Positions 16,793 through 26,650 of a stretch of 64,000 nt of DNA are shown one piece after another. How positions within the stretch are numbered: position 1 is the stretch's first letter; each line of letters starts with the position of its first letter. The stretch comes from JABWCE01 sp964617955. GTDB taxonomy: Bacteria > Bacteroidota > Bacteroidia > NS11-12g > UBA9320. The DNA lies in the NCBI GenBank assembly GCA_964617955.1, contig CAZTXB010000002.1, positions 124,001-188,000 on the forward strand, written 5' to 3'. The notes under the pieces are model-generated. The model had not been told where the DNA came from. It saw nothing but the letters and a program-made list of their open reading frames with translations, and ran no database searches. Both the position numbers and the translations under genes were made by a program.

Positions 16793-16800
16793 TAAATTTG
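16793..16800 (+). promoter_or_regulatory. -7 promoter element before the LamG surface protein gene
   Basis: TAAATTTG matches TAnnTTTG exactly, 20 bases before the ATG at 16821. A short inverted repeat (TTTCC/GGAAA) lies just upstream. No TTG is seen at the usual -33 spacing. Confidence 0.45.
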
Positions 16801-16820
16801 TTTTCCTAAAAAATTTCCAA

Positions 16821-19574
16821 ATGCCTAAAATTGTACCGATTCTCGCAGCCTTTCTTGTCAGTGCTTCATTATTCGCACAAAAGCCTGGAGCACTCAAGGC
16901 TGTTGAGTTCGACGGCACCGACGATTATATTATAGTACCTGATAAAAGTGCCATGAACCCTACTTCCAAAATTACGGTAGAAGCATGGATTAAAGCCGAT
17001 GCCTGGGGAACCAGCAGTTTTACAAACAGTATATTTTGCAAGCACGGCTGGGCTACCGGCAATAAAGGGTATGTGCTAAGATGTGGTGACAACGGCAAAG
17101 TATCTTTCAATATTTCGAATGCCTCCGGGGCTTGGACAGAAGCCATTACGGGTTCGGTGATGAAAACAGGCCAATGGTATCATGTGGCCGGAACTTTTAA
17201 CGGAGACACCATCATTGTGTATATCAATGGAAATGTGGAGGCCACTACTGTTTATAACGGTTCTATGAGCCCCTCAACCGGACTGGATGCCAAAATTGGA
17301 GAAATTGCCTATACCAGTGGCCGGTTTTTTAAAGGTCAAATTGATGAGGTCAGGATGTGGAATACTGCTTTGTCAAAACACGATTTAAGAACCTGGATGT
17401 GTCGAAAGTTGACTAAAACGCATCCTTATTACAACAATTTGGGAGTGTATTACAAACTGGATGATGGTTCGGGAGTCTCAGCCAGCGACCAATCTCCCAT
17501 TGGCAACACAGCCACGCTTACCAATGGTCCCAAATGGGTTAACTCAGGGGCCGCATTGGCAGATAGCAGTGTGTTTACCTACAATTCAGCCAACATCCAG
17601 CTTAACACAAAATTTGGCGACCAATTGGGTGTAAGAAATATTATAGGTTCGCCGGGAGCATTTCACACCTTAGTGCACTATGGAACTTCTGAGCAAGGCC
17701 TTGGTAAAAATGCAATTAGCGCTTTGGATTCAACGCATTTCTTTGAAATCTACCATGTCGATAACACCTCTGTAAGTTTTGATCTCAACTACAATTTTAA
17801 GAACCTCACAGGCCTAAGCGGGGTAAAGAAATGTGGCGTTAATTTACTTACAAAACCCATTGGCAATACCTATCTATGGGATAATGCTCCCCACAAGCTA
17901 TATTCCGGTGCCGACAGTTTGGTAGCCAAAAAGCAGGTAAAAAGCCAATTTTCTTTGGGCTTATACCAAACCGATAGCAATAAAATACTGAATACAAACA
18001 CTGGAAGAAATTGGTTCTGTTCAGGCGATAGTATGCAGCTCACAGCGAACGGGAACGATTCTTTTGTGTATACGTGGTATAAAAATGGGTCAACAATGGG
18101 CGGGAAAAATAAGCGAAATATTTGGGTAGGTAGTGATGGAACGTATAAAGTAACTCTGAACCGAAGAGGGACCTCATGTAGTTTTCAAAGTGCACAATTC
18201 CCCATATCGTCTAAGTCAACCAGTGTGTCATGGAGTTTTAATAATTCGCTTTGTGAAAATACAGATAGCCTTATACTCAAAAGCGGTTCACCTACCGGAG
18301 GTTACTTTAGCGGCAAATATGTAACGGGAACTAATTTTTACCCCAAGAAAGCAGGAAGCGGAAAGCATACCATTTACTACAATTACATCGACTCCAACGA
18401 TTGTAATAACTATGCATCTTCAATCATTACACTTCTTGACACTGTTGCACTAAAATTGTCGCCGGTATCCGGGGTATGTAACAATTCACCCGATATGGTT
18501 CTTAACAACGTGAGCCCAGGCGGAGGGACCTATTCAGGAAAGGCCGTTTTAGGTAATAGTTTAATTATTAAAAATGCTGGAATTGGTCAACAGGAAATAA
18601 TCTACAAACTTGCCAATACCAATGCCTGCATCAGTAAATCTGTTTTTAAGGTAGAGGTCTTTAAAACCGACAGCCTTTCGGTTACGTTAAAAGAGAAGGC
18701 ATGCAAATACGATGAGCCCATAAATGTAGCCGTGTATCCTAAAGGGGGAGTGCTTAAGGGTGCAGCAGTTATAGGCAAAACCTTTTATCCCTTATTTGCC
18801 ACTATCGGCTACAATTGGGTGTACTATGCTATTACCGACTCCCACCAGTGTGAAGTTAGGGACTCGGCACGAACTTATATAGCCGATATCACAAAGGCAG
18901 GATTAAATGCCTTCGCAAGCATTTGTGACAACGCGCAGCCTTTTAAATTGCAAGGTGGAATACCTGCCGACAGCGGTACCTATTGGCTCAAGGGCATGCT
19001 AAGTGACAGCCTGAAACCCAAGGATTTAGGAAAAGGCCTTTATGTGATCGAATACAAAATTGTAAATTTTCACGGGTGTCGTGATTCGGCTTCTCAAAGT
19101 ATTAGAATTAATGCTTCACCGCTAAAACCGGTCATTTCGCTGAATGGTAATACCTTGAGTTCAAATGCCATAAAGGGCAATCAGTGGTATGATAAATCAG
19201 GACCAATTTCTGGTGCCATTAATCAAACATTTAAACCACTGCTTGATGGTATCTACTTTGTTAAAGTTGTGAATGACTCCAATTGTTCTCAAACTTCAGA
19301 TACCTTTAATTTTAAAAAAGTGGGCATTAAAAATGTCATGAATGAAACAATTCGTATCCTTCCTAATCCATCATCGAATGGATGGTTTAAGATAGAATCT
19401 GATGATGATCTTACAGAACTTATGGTGACAGATCTTTACGGTCGTATTTGCTTTAAGTCGGAGGTGAAAGGAGGAAAAGCAGAGGTGGACCTTTCAGCAT
19501 ACAAGGATGCCTACTATATTTTGATTTTGAAGTCAAACGAAAGAAGCGTTTTTGTTAAAATAGCAAAAATGTAA
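16821..19574 (+). CDS. Secreted LamG-domain protein with T9SS type A sorting domain
   Basis: A 917-residue exported protein. A signal peptide (residues 1-19, ending SASLFAQ) is followed by a LamG/concanavalin A-like domain (about 25-200; VEFDGTDDYIIVPD, KITVEAWIKADAW, GQIDEVRMWNTALS), which usually binds glycans or other ligands. The middle holds repeated beta-sandwich modules with paired Cys and Gly-Gly-x-Tyr/Phe-Ser-Gly motifs (GGYFSGKYV, GGTYSGKAV), seen in Bacteroidota surface proteins. The C-terminus (about 840-917; RILPNPSSNGWFKIES to the end) is a type A T9SS sorting domain. It is probably secreted or anchored on the cell surface; the ligand is unknown. Confidence 0.9.
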   Translation: MPKIVPILAAFLVSASLFAQKPGALKAVEFDGTDDYIIVPDKSAMNPTSKITVEAWIKADAWGTSSFTNSIFCKHGWATGNKGYVLRCGDNGKVSFNISNASGAWTEAITGSVMKTGQWYHVAGTFNGDTIIVYINGNVEATTVYNGSMSPSTGLDAKIGEIAYTSGRFFKGQIDEVRMWNTALSKHDLRTWMCRKLTKTHPYYNNLGVYYKLDDGSGVSASDQSPIGNTATLTNGPKWVNSGAALADSSVFTYNSANIQLNTKFGDQLGVRNIIGSPGAFHTLVHYGTSEQGLGKNAISALDSTHFFEIYHVDNTSVSFDLNYNFKNLTGLSGVKKCGVNLLTKPIGNTYLWDNAPHKLYSGADSLVAKKQVKSQFSLGLYQTDSNKILNTNTGRNWFCSGDSMQLTANGNDSFVYTWYKNGSTMGGKNKRNIWVGSDGTYKVTLNRRGTSCSFQSAQFPISSKSTSVSWSFNNSLCENTDSLILKSGSPTGGYFSGKYVTGTNFYPKKAGSGKHTIYYNYIDSNDCNNYASSIITLLDTVALKLSPVSGVCNNSPDMVLNNVSPGGGTYSGKAVLGNSLIIKNAGIGQQEIIYKLANTNACISKSVFKVEVFKTDSLSVTLKEKACKYDEPINVAVYPKGGVLKGAAVIGKTFYPLFATIGYNWVYYAITDSHQCEVRDSARTYIADITKAGLNAFASICDNAQPFKLQGGIPADSGTYWLKGMLSDSLKPKDLGKGLYVIEYKIVNFHGCRDSASQSIRINASPLKPVISLNGNTLSSNAIKGNQWYDKSGPISGAINQTFKPLLDGIYFVKVVNDSNCSQTSDTFNFKKVGIKNVMNETIRILPNPSSNGWFKIESDDDLTELMVTDLYGRICFKSEVKGGKAEVDLSAYKDAYYILILKSNERSVFVKIAKM

Positions 19575-19588
19575 TACCAAACTATAAA

Positions 19589-20131
19589 CTAGGGGAGTTT
19601 TGTCTTCAGGATTTTTGCTTGCTCCAAATGCCTCCGCTCATGGTTTAAAATAATTTCGATGGCCTTCGAAAAAGTATAGACAATCTTACGACTGGCAGGT
19701 GAACAGATAACGGTGCCATTTTCAATGTATTTCCTGTTTTCTTTGATAAAGGCCTTTAGTTGTGATTGATGGACAGCAAATTGATGAAGGATGTCACTGT
19801 CTATATTGGATTTGGAAGGTTCCCATATCGGAAAGGTCTTAATCTTTCTTCCCTTGTTGGGGCTGACCGAATTGAGTATCATTTTTCCTATCCATTCTAC
19901 CATGAGGCCTGATTTTGCAATCCATGGCAAACGGTATTCACCGGCTGCAATTTTTTTTGGTATGGGGAAATAAGTTTCATTAATCACAATGAGGTGATGA
20001 AGGATTTGGGCAATACTCCAGGTGTCAGGATTGGGTTTCCAATTCAGCTGCTCTGAATTAAGTTTGTCAAATTCATTTACAAATAAACTTGTAATTTGTT
20101 CAACCTCATCTTCAAATTGTTCAGTTTTCAT
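19589..20131 (-). CDS. DinB family protein
   Basis: A 180-residue four-helix-bundle protein of the DinB/YfiT superfamily. Typical elements are LNSEQLNWKPNPDTWSIAQI with HHLIVINETYF (first metal-binding His region) and the C-terminal NHERRHLEQAKIL (two further His). These proteins bind divalent metal and include thiol transferases, but most members have no known reaction. It is transcribed toward the LamG gene and ends 14 bases from it. It is not related closely to the second DinB-like protein at 52.7 kb, which has a different length and motif spacing. Confidence 0.83.
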   Translation of the reverse strand: MKTEQFEDEVEQITSLFVNEFDKLNSEQLNWKPNPDTWSIAQILHHLIVINETYFPIPKKIAAGEYRLPWIAKSGLMVEWIGKMILNSVSPNKGRKIKTFPIWEPSKSNIDSDILHQFAVHQSQLKAFIKENRKYIENGTVICSPASRKIVYTFSKAIEIILNHERRHLEQAKILKTKLP

Positions 20132-20486
20132 AGCAGATTTAATGAGAGAGTTTATAAACCAATGTCATAGTCATTTATTTTTTATGTCTTTTTAAGACCT
20201 TTTCAAAAAGTTAAGTATCACAGTGTTTAAAAATCATTTTTTCACGATTAGTAATGACTCCGACTAAGAGATTTCAATCCAAAATGGTTTTATGTTTAGA
20301 CCAATTCTTCTCTCTCGAAAGACCCTATTTCCCAGCAAATTTAGTAAATAATTAAATGACGTAATCCTATCAATTTTATTAATATCTGAAAAGGCAATTC
20401 TTGTATAAAACTTGATTTTGACTTAATTAGAATTTGATTCAGCGCAAATGCTTTCATTTTATCAAAAATGACTTAAAAGTTTTTGT
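20132..20486. other. Intergenic region, AT-rich
   Basis: The gap between the divergent DinB and serine-palmitoyltransferase-like genes is strongly AT-rich. Apart from the -7 element at its right end I see no hairpin with a T run, no RNA gene and no credible open frame. Confidence 0.5.
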
Positions 20487-20494
20487 TACCTTCG
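20487..20494 (+). promoter_or_regulatory. -7 promoter element for the serine-palmitoyltransferase-like gene
   Basis: TACCTTCG, a one-base variant of TAnnTTTG, lies 25 bases before the ATG at 20520 in the context TGTTACCTTCGCGG that is common before Bacteroidota genes. Confidence 0.5.
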
Positions 20495-20519
20495 CGGACT
20501 TTATTTTCATCACAAAAAA

Positions 20520-21761
20520 ATGGATTTATTTGAAAAAATCAAAGCCAATAGAGGCCCAATAGGCATGCATGCCAAAGAATCACATGGCTATTTTACTTTT
20601 CCAAAACTAGAGGGCGAAGTGAAACCAAAAATGATATTTCGAGGCAAAGAGAGATTGAATTGGAGCCTAAATAACTACCTAGGCCTGGCCAATCATCCGG
20701 AGGTACGTGAAACGGATGCCAGGGCTGCCGCTGAATACGGGTATGCACTCCCAATGGGTGCAAGAATGATGAGCGGAAATTCTGATCTTCATGAACAATT
20801 GGAAGCCGAACTCTCTAAGTTTGTTGAGAAGGAAGATACCATCTTGTGTAATTTTGGTTATCAGGCCATGGTGTCTGCTATCGATTGTTTGGTGACTCGT
20901 CATGATGTGATTGTATATGATGCTGAATCGCACGCATGCATACTTGACGGTGTGCGTTTGCATATGGGCAAGCGTTATGTCTTTAAACACAACGACCTTG
21001 CCGATTGTGAAAAACAACTGGAACGCGCAACCAAACTCGCCGAATCACAGAACGGATCTATTTTAGTAATTACCGAAGGAGTATTTGGAATGAGTGGCCG
21101 TCAGGGAAAGCTGAAAGAAATTATAGAGTTGAAGAAAAAATTTAATTTCAGACTTTTTGTTGATGATGCACATGGTATTGGTACGATGGGGAATACAGGG
21201 GGCGGTACAGGACAGGAACAAGGCTGTCAGGAGGGCATAGACATTTATTTTGGAACCTTTGCGAAATCTTTTGCCCTCATTGGAGGTTTCATTTCTTCTG
21301 AAGCTCACATCGTTGAGTATTTGCGCTACAATATGCGCTCGCAGATATTTGCCAAGTCTTTACCTATTACTTTGGTAATTGGCGCTCTGAAAAGGCTTGA
21401 GCTAATGCGCAACCATCCGGAATACAGGGAACAACTTTGGACCATCACCAGGGCGTTGCAAAACGGTCTAAAAAAGGCGGGCTTCGACATTGGCTTGACC
21501 AATTCACCGGTAACTCCTGTTTTTATGAACGGCTCTATTCCCGAAGCGACGAACCTTATTCTCGATTTGCGTGAAAATTTTAACATATTTTGCTCCATGG
21601 TAGTATACCCTGTTGTGCCTAAGGGGATAATAATTTTAAGACTGATTCCTACTGCAGTGCACAGTATGGAAGATGTAAATTACACCATAGATGCTTTTTC
21701 GAAGATCGTGGGAAAACTCAAGTCTGGCGAGTATATGTCGGATAGAATTGCAGCGCACTAA
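20520..21761 (+). CDS. Serine palmitoyltransferase-like alpha-oxoamine synthase
   Basis: A 413-residue PLP enzyme of the alpha-oxoamine synthase family (relatives: KBL, BioF, HemA and SPT). The substrate-binding region is WSLNNYLGLANHPEV, and the PLP-binding His and Asp lie in YDAESHACILDG and LFVDDAHGIGTMG. The Schiff-base Lys lies in YFGTFAKSFALIGG. Very similar Bacteroidota proteins make the sphingolipid precursor 3-ketosphinganine from serine and an acyl-CoA or acyl-ACP, and I think this is the likeliest role. The extended N-terminus (MDLFEKIKANRGPIGMHAKE) is typical of that subgroup. BioF or KBL activity cannot be excluded, but no biotin or threonine genes are nearby. Confidence 0.82.
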   Translation: MDLFEKIKANRGPIGMHAKESHGYFTFPKLEGEVKPKMIFRGKERLNWSLNNYLGLANHPEVRETDARAAAEYGYALPMGARMMSGNSDLHEQLEAELSKFVEKEDTILCNFGYQAMVSAIDCLVTRHDVIVYDAESHACILDGVRLHMGKRYVFKHNDLADCEKQLERATKLAESQNGSILVITEGVFGMSGRQGKLKEIIELKKKFNFRLFVDDAHGIGTMGNTGGGTGQEQGCQEGIDIYFGTFAKSFALIGGFISSEAHIVEYLRYNMRSQIFAKSLPITLVIGALKRLELMRNHPEYREQLWTITRALQNGLKKAGFDIGLTNSPVTPVFMNGSIPEATNLILDLRENFNIFCSMVVYPVVPKGIIILRLIPTAVHSMEDVNYTIDAFSKIVGKLKSGEYMSDRIAAH

Positions 21762-21796
21762 AATCGCCCTGCCCAAACCTTAATTAACTTTATCTT

Positions 21797-22687
21797 ATGA
21801 AAAACCAGTATGAACAACCCTTCATTAACTTTACGCGTAGCGAAAAATCAGGCATCCTACTTTTGCTGACGATTATTTTTGTCTTGTATGTTCTCCCGGA
21901 TTATCTAACAAAACCCCAGGATTATTCAGAAGAAATCGAAAAGTTCGAGCAGGGAATTGCGAGGTTGGCAAAAGATTCAAATACTTCAAGCCACAAGCAT
22001 TTATCCTTTGACCTAACGCATGAAAAAAGTTTTAAGCTCAAACCCTTTAACCCCAATACAGTAAAAATCGATGAATTGAAGGAGTATGGATTGCCTGGTA
22101 GGTTTATAAAAACTTTTGAAAAGTTTAGAAATGCAGGGGCTAAGTTTTATAAAAAAGAGGATTTAAAACGCGTCTATGGTTTATCTCATGAAAATTATCT
22201 AAAACTGGTTCCTTACCTTGTTTTAGATCAGCCGGACAACATTTCTATAAAAATTGCTAAAGAAAACAATAGCTTAAAATACCCCATTTACCCTCTTGAA
22301 CTTAACTCCTGCGATTCAAATGACCTAATAGCCATTAAAGGAATCGGCCCTTTTTACTGTTCTAAAATTATAAGGTATAAAAAAGCACTTGGGGGATTTA
22401 TGAACCTGGAACAACTTTATGAAATACGAGGACTAAGGCGAGAAAACATCGATAGCATCATTCAATATTTGAAAATTGACCCTAAGAAGGTTGTGACCAT
22501 TTCTATAAACTCAGCAAACGTAGAGTTACTTTCAGCTCACCCTTACCTTAGCAGCAAGGATGCCCATGCAATTATCAATTACAGAAGACAACATGGCCTA
22601 TTTAAAAATGCTGAGGATCTAAAAAACATAATTTCCCTGAGCGAGGGAACGTTCACAAAAATTATACCTTATTTGAATTTTGATTAA
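21797..22687 (+). CDS. Helix-hairpin-helix (ComEA-like) membrane protein
   Basis: A 296-residue protein with one N-terminal membrane segment (about 17-37) and three helix-hairpin-helix modules: residues about 78-115 (VKIDELKEYGLPGRF), about 165-215 (LNSCDSNDLIAIKGIGPFYC) and about 225-290 (SINSANVELLSAHPYLSSKD). The second has the classic IKGIGP hairpin. ComEA-type HhH proteins bind DNA without sequence preference during uptake, but in Bacteroidota this larger membrane-anchored form has no established role. It follows the SPT-like gene by 35 bases and may share its transcript. Confidence 0.85.
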   Translation: MKNQYEQPFINFTRSEKSGILLLLTIIFVLYVLPDYLTKPQDYSEEIEKFEQGIARLAKDSNTSSHKHLSFDLTHEKSFKLKPFNPNTVKIDELKEYGLPGRFIKTFEKFRNAGAKFYKKEDLKRVYGLSHENYLKLVPYLVLDQPDNISIKIAKENNSLKYPIYPLELNSCDSNDLIAIKGIGPFYCSKIIRYKKALGGFMNLEQLYEIRGLRRENIDSIIQYLKIDPKKVVTISINSANVELLSAHPYLSSKDAHAIINYRRQHGLFKNAEDLKNIISLSEGTFTKIIPYLNFD

Positions 22688-22795
22688 TTGTATTCCTCTA
22701 TGATGGATTGGGAGTAAGGATGAATAGTTTGATTAGAAATCAAGCACAAGGCTCATCTGAAAAAAACCTTTGAAGAAGCAAATGACTTTTTGGGC

Positions 22796-22832
22796 AAAAA
22801 AAAGCTCTTACCTGGCAAGGAAAGAGCTTTTT
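22796..22832 (-). terminator. Intrinsic terminator of the PKD array (third gene)
   Basis: A 9-bp perfect stem (AAAGCTCTT / AAGAGCTTT) with a 12-base loop has an A run on its left, so the minus-strand transcript ends in T8. It lies 20 bases beyond the stop of the PKD protein gene. The right side also has T residues, so it may work both ways. Confidence 0.8.
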
Positions 22833-22849
22833 ATATTAAAAAGAAATTT

Positions 22850-25800
22850 TTACTTATTGATGGTAATTTTTTGGGTAGAGGTTACGCCATTATTGGTAAC
22901 CTTAACCAAATAAATTCCACCGGCATTGTTCAATTGAACATCGTAAACCGATTTGAGTGCATTGGCTTCCACGGTTTGGATATGCTTGCCCAAAAGGTTG
23001 TAAACCTCTATGGCGATATCGGCTTGTGGCTCGGCCACACTCACTGTAAAATTGCCATTGTTTGGATTTGGGTATACGCTCACACCGCTATTTTTCTTTA
23101 CCGCATTAATACCTCCGCTGATGTTCACTTCTTTGCAAGTTTGAGAGTAGCATCCTGCTGCATTAAATACCGATAAGCAAACCCTGTATTTACCACTTGG
23201 GTAATTGAGGAAATGGTATTGTGAATTGGGTGAAGCGGCTTTTCCTCCATCCCCAAAGTCGTATTGGTAGGTGGTGTTACCCGGCTGATTGGCGGTAAAA
23301 TTCACCAACCTTCCTGTGGTACTAAAATTGAAATCTGAAACAGGTTTTGCATTTACTGTAACCGGCTTGCTAATTGAGTCGGAACATCCGTCGGGAACAA
23401 TAGCCACCAGGGTCACATTAAAGGTTTGTGAGGTTCCTGCAATATTGTACAGATGACGTGGGGATTGGATATTGCTGGTTTTGCTGTTTCCAAACTTCCA
23501 GTTGAACACCAGATTACCTGCCGAAACGCTAGAGTTGTTGGTAAACACAGCTTCTTCATCTTCACACACATCCGAAACATCGAAATTGGCCTTAGACTGC
23601 AACTTTACGTTCACTTCTTTTGAAATTTTATCGGTACACCCATTGTTGGATGTTAAAGTGAGGGTAACCGCTCTTTTTCCTATTACAGAGAACAATCTGT
23701 TGGGATTCTCAACGGTGGTGGTTGATTCCCCTGCAAAATCCCAAAGGAAAGTGGTTAACGCTCCGGCGGGTTTAGACCCTGTAAAAGTGAAAGCAGTGGG
23801 CGTAAGGTTACACACCGCACCGGTGGTGAAGTCGGCAACAGGTGCTTCGGCCAAAGTAAATGACTTGGTAATGGAATCGGCACACCCGAACTCTGAAAGT
23901 ACCTTCATTTTTACGGTTTTTACACCGGCTGTGCTGAAGGAATGGGTTGGATTTGAAAATCCGGATACCCCTCCATCGCCAAAATTCCAGTTGTATCCCA
24001 TATTTCCGATGGCAATGGTTGAGTTATTGACAAAGGCAATGTCGGTTTTATCGCACAATACGGCCGGTAATGAGAACTTGGCCACAGGGCGTGAAAACTG
24101 CTGGGCATTTTTGGTTAAGCGTTGCTCACAACCGTTGGAGGTTGCAGTAAGGGTTACCTTGTATCCCCCTGCAGCGTTATACTTTTGTCCTGTATTGGTT
24201 TTAGTGCTCGAACTTCCGTTTCCGAAATCCCATTTATAAGCGATGGTACCTGAACTGATGGTGGTTTTGTTTACAAAGCGCACGCTATCACCCAGGCAGG
24301 CATTAAACACGTTGAACCCGATTTTGGGTATTTCAGTCACCACCACCTGAATGGTCTTGGATACTTTGTATCCGTAAGGAACCGAAACGGAGGTGAGTTT
24401 TACATCATAGGTGCCATAGGTAGGGAACTTAAACACCACATCGGCATTGTTTGAAGTGTCGGCAGGGTTGCCTGTATTGAAATCCCAGAAGTGGTTGACA
24501 TTGCCTGAAGACACCGTGGTTAGGTTGGTAAAAATCACGTTATCGCCATCACAAACCGGCTGGCCGAAACGGAAATTGGTTTCTGGACGGGGAGCGACAA
24601 AAATATTGCGGGTGAGTAAAGAATCGCAATAGTGAGGCCCTAAATCGAAAATAGAAACCGTCATGATGATGGTAGAGTCCACAATATCGGCATCGGCAGT
24701 AAAAGTGACCTTGGCATTGGTTGACCCGGATGGGGTGGGGTTGGTGGGGGTGTAATAGGAAGCAGGCAATACACGACCGCTTTTGGTGCGGAAGGTAAAT
24801 CCAGACATGATCCAGGTTGAGCCGTAATCTACGTTATTGTAGGTGGTAGGAGGGGTGATTTCGTATGTTAACACATCGCCCTTGGCCACAATATCAGGAT
24901 TACCTACGGTACCCAGAGTATTGGGCTGAGTGGTTTGAAAAGGAGTTGATTTGACAAAGGCTGCTCCATTGGGACTTGGTTTAACCGTAACCTGCACCGG
25001 CACTCTGGATGAGGGGCAAGATTGGGTTTTATAAAAAGTCTCAAGATCGATGTAATAGTTGGCAATTTGATTGGCAAAGGGGCCTGTACCATAAATGTAC
25101 TTTCCACCCGAAATCGAGAGGTTGGCATCCGACCAGGTTGATGAACCACTGGTGGCAAAGAGGTCATTTCCGGTAGTTGGGGTAGTGGTAATATAAAAAC
25201 CATAAGTTACTCCTTTTGTCAAGGAAGTTTGAGGGATTTTTAGGTAACCACGGTTTTTACCTCCTACAGATACAACATTGGCCCTTTGGTTGAGCACCAA
25301 ATTAGTCCATGCACCGGCATTGGATTCAAAGCCGATATACGTGTTGGTTTTGTAATAAACGCTGTAGGTTGAGTTAGAAATAAACTGATAAAAATCAACG
25401 CCAAAACTGTCGATAACTACATCGGCCTTAGGCACAAAATCCATCATGGAACCTACATAGGAAGTGGCATAGGCACTGGTGCAATAGGTAGGACCTGTCA
25501 TTCCATTGGCCAAACGTATTGGAGGCGACATTTTAAAGGCTTGAGCGTAAAAGGTATTCACGCCTAATACCAATGGAGGCGAAAGGGTGTTTTTTCCCTT
25601 AGCTACCTGGTTGCCACCGGTTGCCGCATTATACCAGAGTATGGAGTCGCCCTGATACACAGGCGTTGCGACCAGTGGCGCCCTTCCGGGCCCACACTTT
25701 ATCACATCCTTAACACCCGGCGTTCCTGCAGGACCTAAATATTTAAAGGCGATAAAGGCTGTATCATTGGAGTTAAAGGTGTCCGCTTTGTTGTTTGGCA

Positions 25801-26557
25801 AGGAGGTCCATACTTTAACAGAGTAATTATCGCCATCAATGAAATTATACGTTGGGGATAAAGTGATATTTACTGGACTTCCTCCATTCACTACTGGCGT
25901 ATTGTATCGGTTTTGCTGTTGCAACGAACCATTTACCGACCAGTTAATTTTAACACTGTCAATGGTATTTGTACCGGTATTGCTATAGGTGGCTACAAGG
26001 GCAGGGGCACATAAAGGCACCTGTAATGCTGAAATGCTGGCATCATTTGCTGCGGTAGGTCCAAATACCTGAATTTCTAAATGATTGGGATTGCTACTTC
26101 CCGCCACACTGTTAAAGCGAAGCTTTGTTGTAGAAATGGTTGTAAAACTTACTGAATCTTTGCAAGTAACCGAATTATTATAAGTATAAAAATTTACATA
26201 GGAAGTCCCATTCCAATATTGAAATGTACAAGTATACATGGGGCGATTGGCTTTGTAAAACACAACCTTATTGATTTTTTGAGCCGTTGTCCAGGTGTAT
26301 TCAATCCATCCATTAGAGGTAACCCAACCCCAAGTATATGTTCCGGTAGCAGCACAGGCCGCAATTTTGCCATCATTATACAATTCCGGACCGTATCCAC
26401 TGGCACTTGCCCCTCCACCTGAGTGAGTGGCCACCGCTGTTAATCCGATATTCTTTTGAGCAAAAATAGTGCTTGAAAAAAGCATAATGAAGATGCATAA
26501 CAACGAAGAAGTTGTCATGAAGGTAGTCCGCTTCGGAAAGTTGTACTCTTGTCTCAT
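22850..26557 (-). CDS. Giant secreted PKD-repeat protein with F5/8C domain and T9SS type A tail (paralogue 3)
   Basis: About 1,235 residues from the ATG at 26557. I prefer this to a TTG at 26578, which lies within the promoter element. Order: N-terminal signal segment ending STIFAQ; a discoidin/F5/8 type C-like carbohydrate-binding module (about 35-165, with NGWIEYTWTTAQKINKVVFY); a CARDB-like domain (VKINWSVNGSLQQQNRYN); an Ig-like T9SS-associated domain (GDSILWYNAATGGN); a jellyroll-like region; six PKD domains (YKWDFGNGSSS, YNWNFGDGG, FLWDFAGES, FNWKFGNSK, YQYDFGDGG among others); and a type A sorting domain (VSVYPNPNNGNFTVS). It is probably a surface adhesin or glycan-binding protein. Bases 23150-25714 are identical to part of paralogue 1. 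Confidence 0.92.
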   Translation of the reverse strand: MRQEYNFPKRTTFMTTSSLLCIFIMLFSSTIFAQKNIGLTAVATHSGGGASASGYGPELYNDGKIAACAATGTYTWGWVTSNGWIEYTWTTAQKINKVVFYKANRPMYTCTFQYWNGTSYVNFYTYNNSVTCKDSVSFTTISTTKLRFNSVAGSSNPNHLEIQVFGPTAANDASISALQVPLCAPALVATYSNTGTNTIDSVKINWSVNGSLQQQNRYNTPVVNGGSPVNITLSPTYNFIDGDNYSVKVWTSLPNNKADTFNSNDTAFIAFKYLGPAGTPGVKDVIKCGPGRAPLVATPVYQGDSILWYNAATGGNQVAKGKNTLSPPLVLGVNTFYAQAFKMSPPIRLANGMTGPTYCTSAYATSYVGSMMDFVPKADVVIDSFGVDFYQFISNSTYSVYYKTNTYIGFESNAGAWTNLVLNQRANVVSVGGKNRGYLKIPQTSLTKGVTYGFYITTTPTTGNDLFATSGSSTWSDANLSISGGKYIYGTGPFANQIANYYIDLETFYKTQSCPSSRVPVQVTVKPSPNGAAFVKSTPFQTTQPNTLGTVGNPDIVAKGDVLTYEITPPTTYNNVDYGSTWIMSGFTFRTKSGRVLPASYYTPTNPTPSGSTNAKVTFTADADIVDSTIIMTVSIFDLGPHYCDSLLTRNIFVAPRPETNFRFGQPVCDGDNVIFTNLTTVSSGNVNHFWDFNTGNPADTSNNADVVFKFPTYGTYDVKLTSVSVPYGYKVSKTIQVVVTEIPKIGFNVFNACLGDSVRFVNKTTISSGTIAYKWDFGNGSSSTKTNTGQKYNAAGGYKVTLTATSNGCEQRLTKNAQQFSRPVAKFSLPAVLCDKTDIAFVNNSTIAIGNMGYNWNFGDGGVSGFSNPTHSFSTAGVKTVKMKVLSEFGCADSITKSFTLAEAPVADFTTGAVCNLTPTAFTFTGSKPAGALTTFLWDFAGESTTTVENPNRLFSVIGKRAVTLTLTSNNGCTDKISKEVNVKLQSKANFDVSDVCEDEEAVFTNNSSVSAGNLVFNWKFGNSKTSNIQSPRHLYNIAGTSQTFNVTLVAIVPDGCSDSISKPVTVNAKPVSDFNFSTTGRLVNFTANQPGNTTYQYDFGDGGKAASPNSQYHFLNYPSGKYRVCLSVFNAAGCYSQTCKEVNISGGINAVKKNSGVSVYPNPNNGNFTVSVAEPQADIAIEVYNLLGKHIQTVEANALKSVYDVQLNNAGGIYLVKVTNNGVTSTQKITINK
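23150..25714. repeat. Identical long direct repeat, copy A
   Basis: This 2,565-bp block matches 30830-33394 at a constant offset of 7,680 bp; I found no mismatch in the lines compared. The left edge is set by mismatches up to 23149/30829 and the right edge by mismatches from 25715/33395, beyond which similarity drops to roughly two thirds. It covers the CARDB end, Ig-like, jellyroll and all six PKD domains of paralogue 3. Confidence 0.95.
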
Positions 26558-26575
26558 ATTTGAAAATTTAACGAA

Positions 26576-26583
26576 CAAATATA
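26576..26583 (-). promoter_or_regulatory. -7 promoter element of PKD paralogue 3
   Basis: The minus strand reads TATATTTG, an exact TAnnTTTG match, 18 bases before the ATG at 26557. Together with the terminator just upstream (26602-26631), it shows that this gene is its own transcription unit. Confidence 0.5.
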
Positions 26584-26599
26584 CTTTTTTTTATCAATA

Positions 26600-26632
26600 A
26601 AAAAACCCCTGTATCCGCATACAGGGGTTTTT
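26600..26632 (-). terminator. Intrinsic terminator between PKD paralogues 2 and 3
   Basis: A 13-bp stem (AAAACCCCTGTAT / ATACAGGGGTTTT) with loop CCGC, flanked by A and T runs on both sides. It lies about 20 bases after the stop of paralogue 2 on the minus strand. Confidence 0.88.
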
Positions 26633-26650
26633 TAAAATTGTGAATATCAG

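Noticed and set aside
23472..24239. 255-codon plus-strand open frame, with an identical twin at 31152-31919
   Set aside because: Both lie antisense within the PKD repeats and look conserved only because they are inside the identical repeat block. No signal, start context or family features.
26558..26578. TTG start for PKD paralogue 3
   Set aside because: It overlaps the -7 element TATATTTG, and the ATG at 26557 leads to an N-terminal hydrophobic signal segment.
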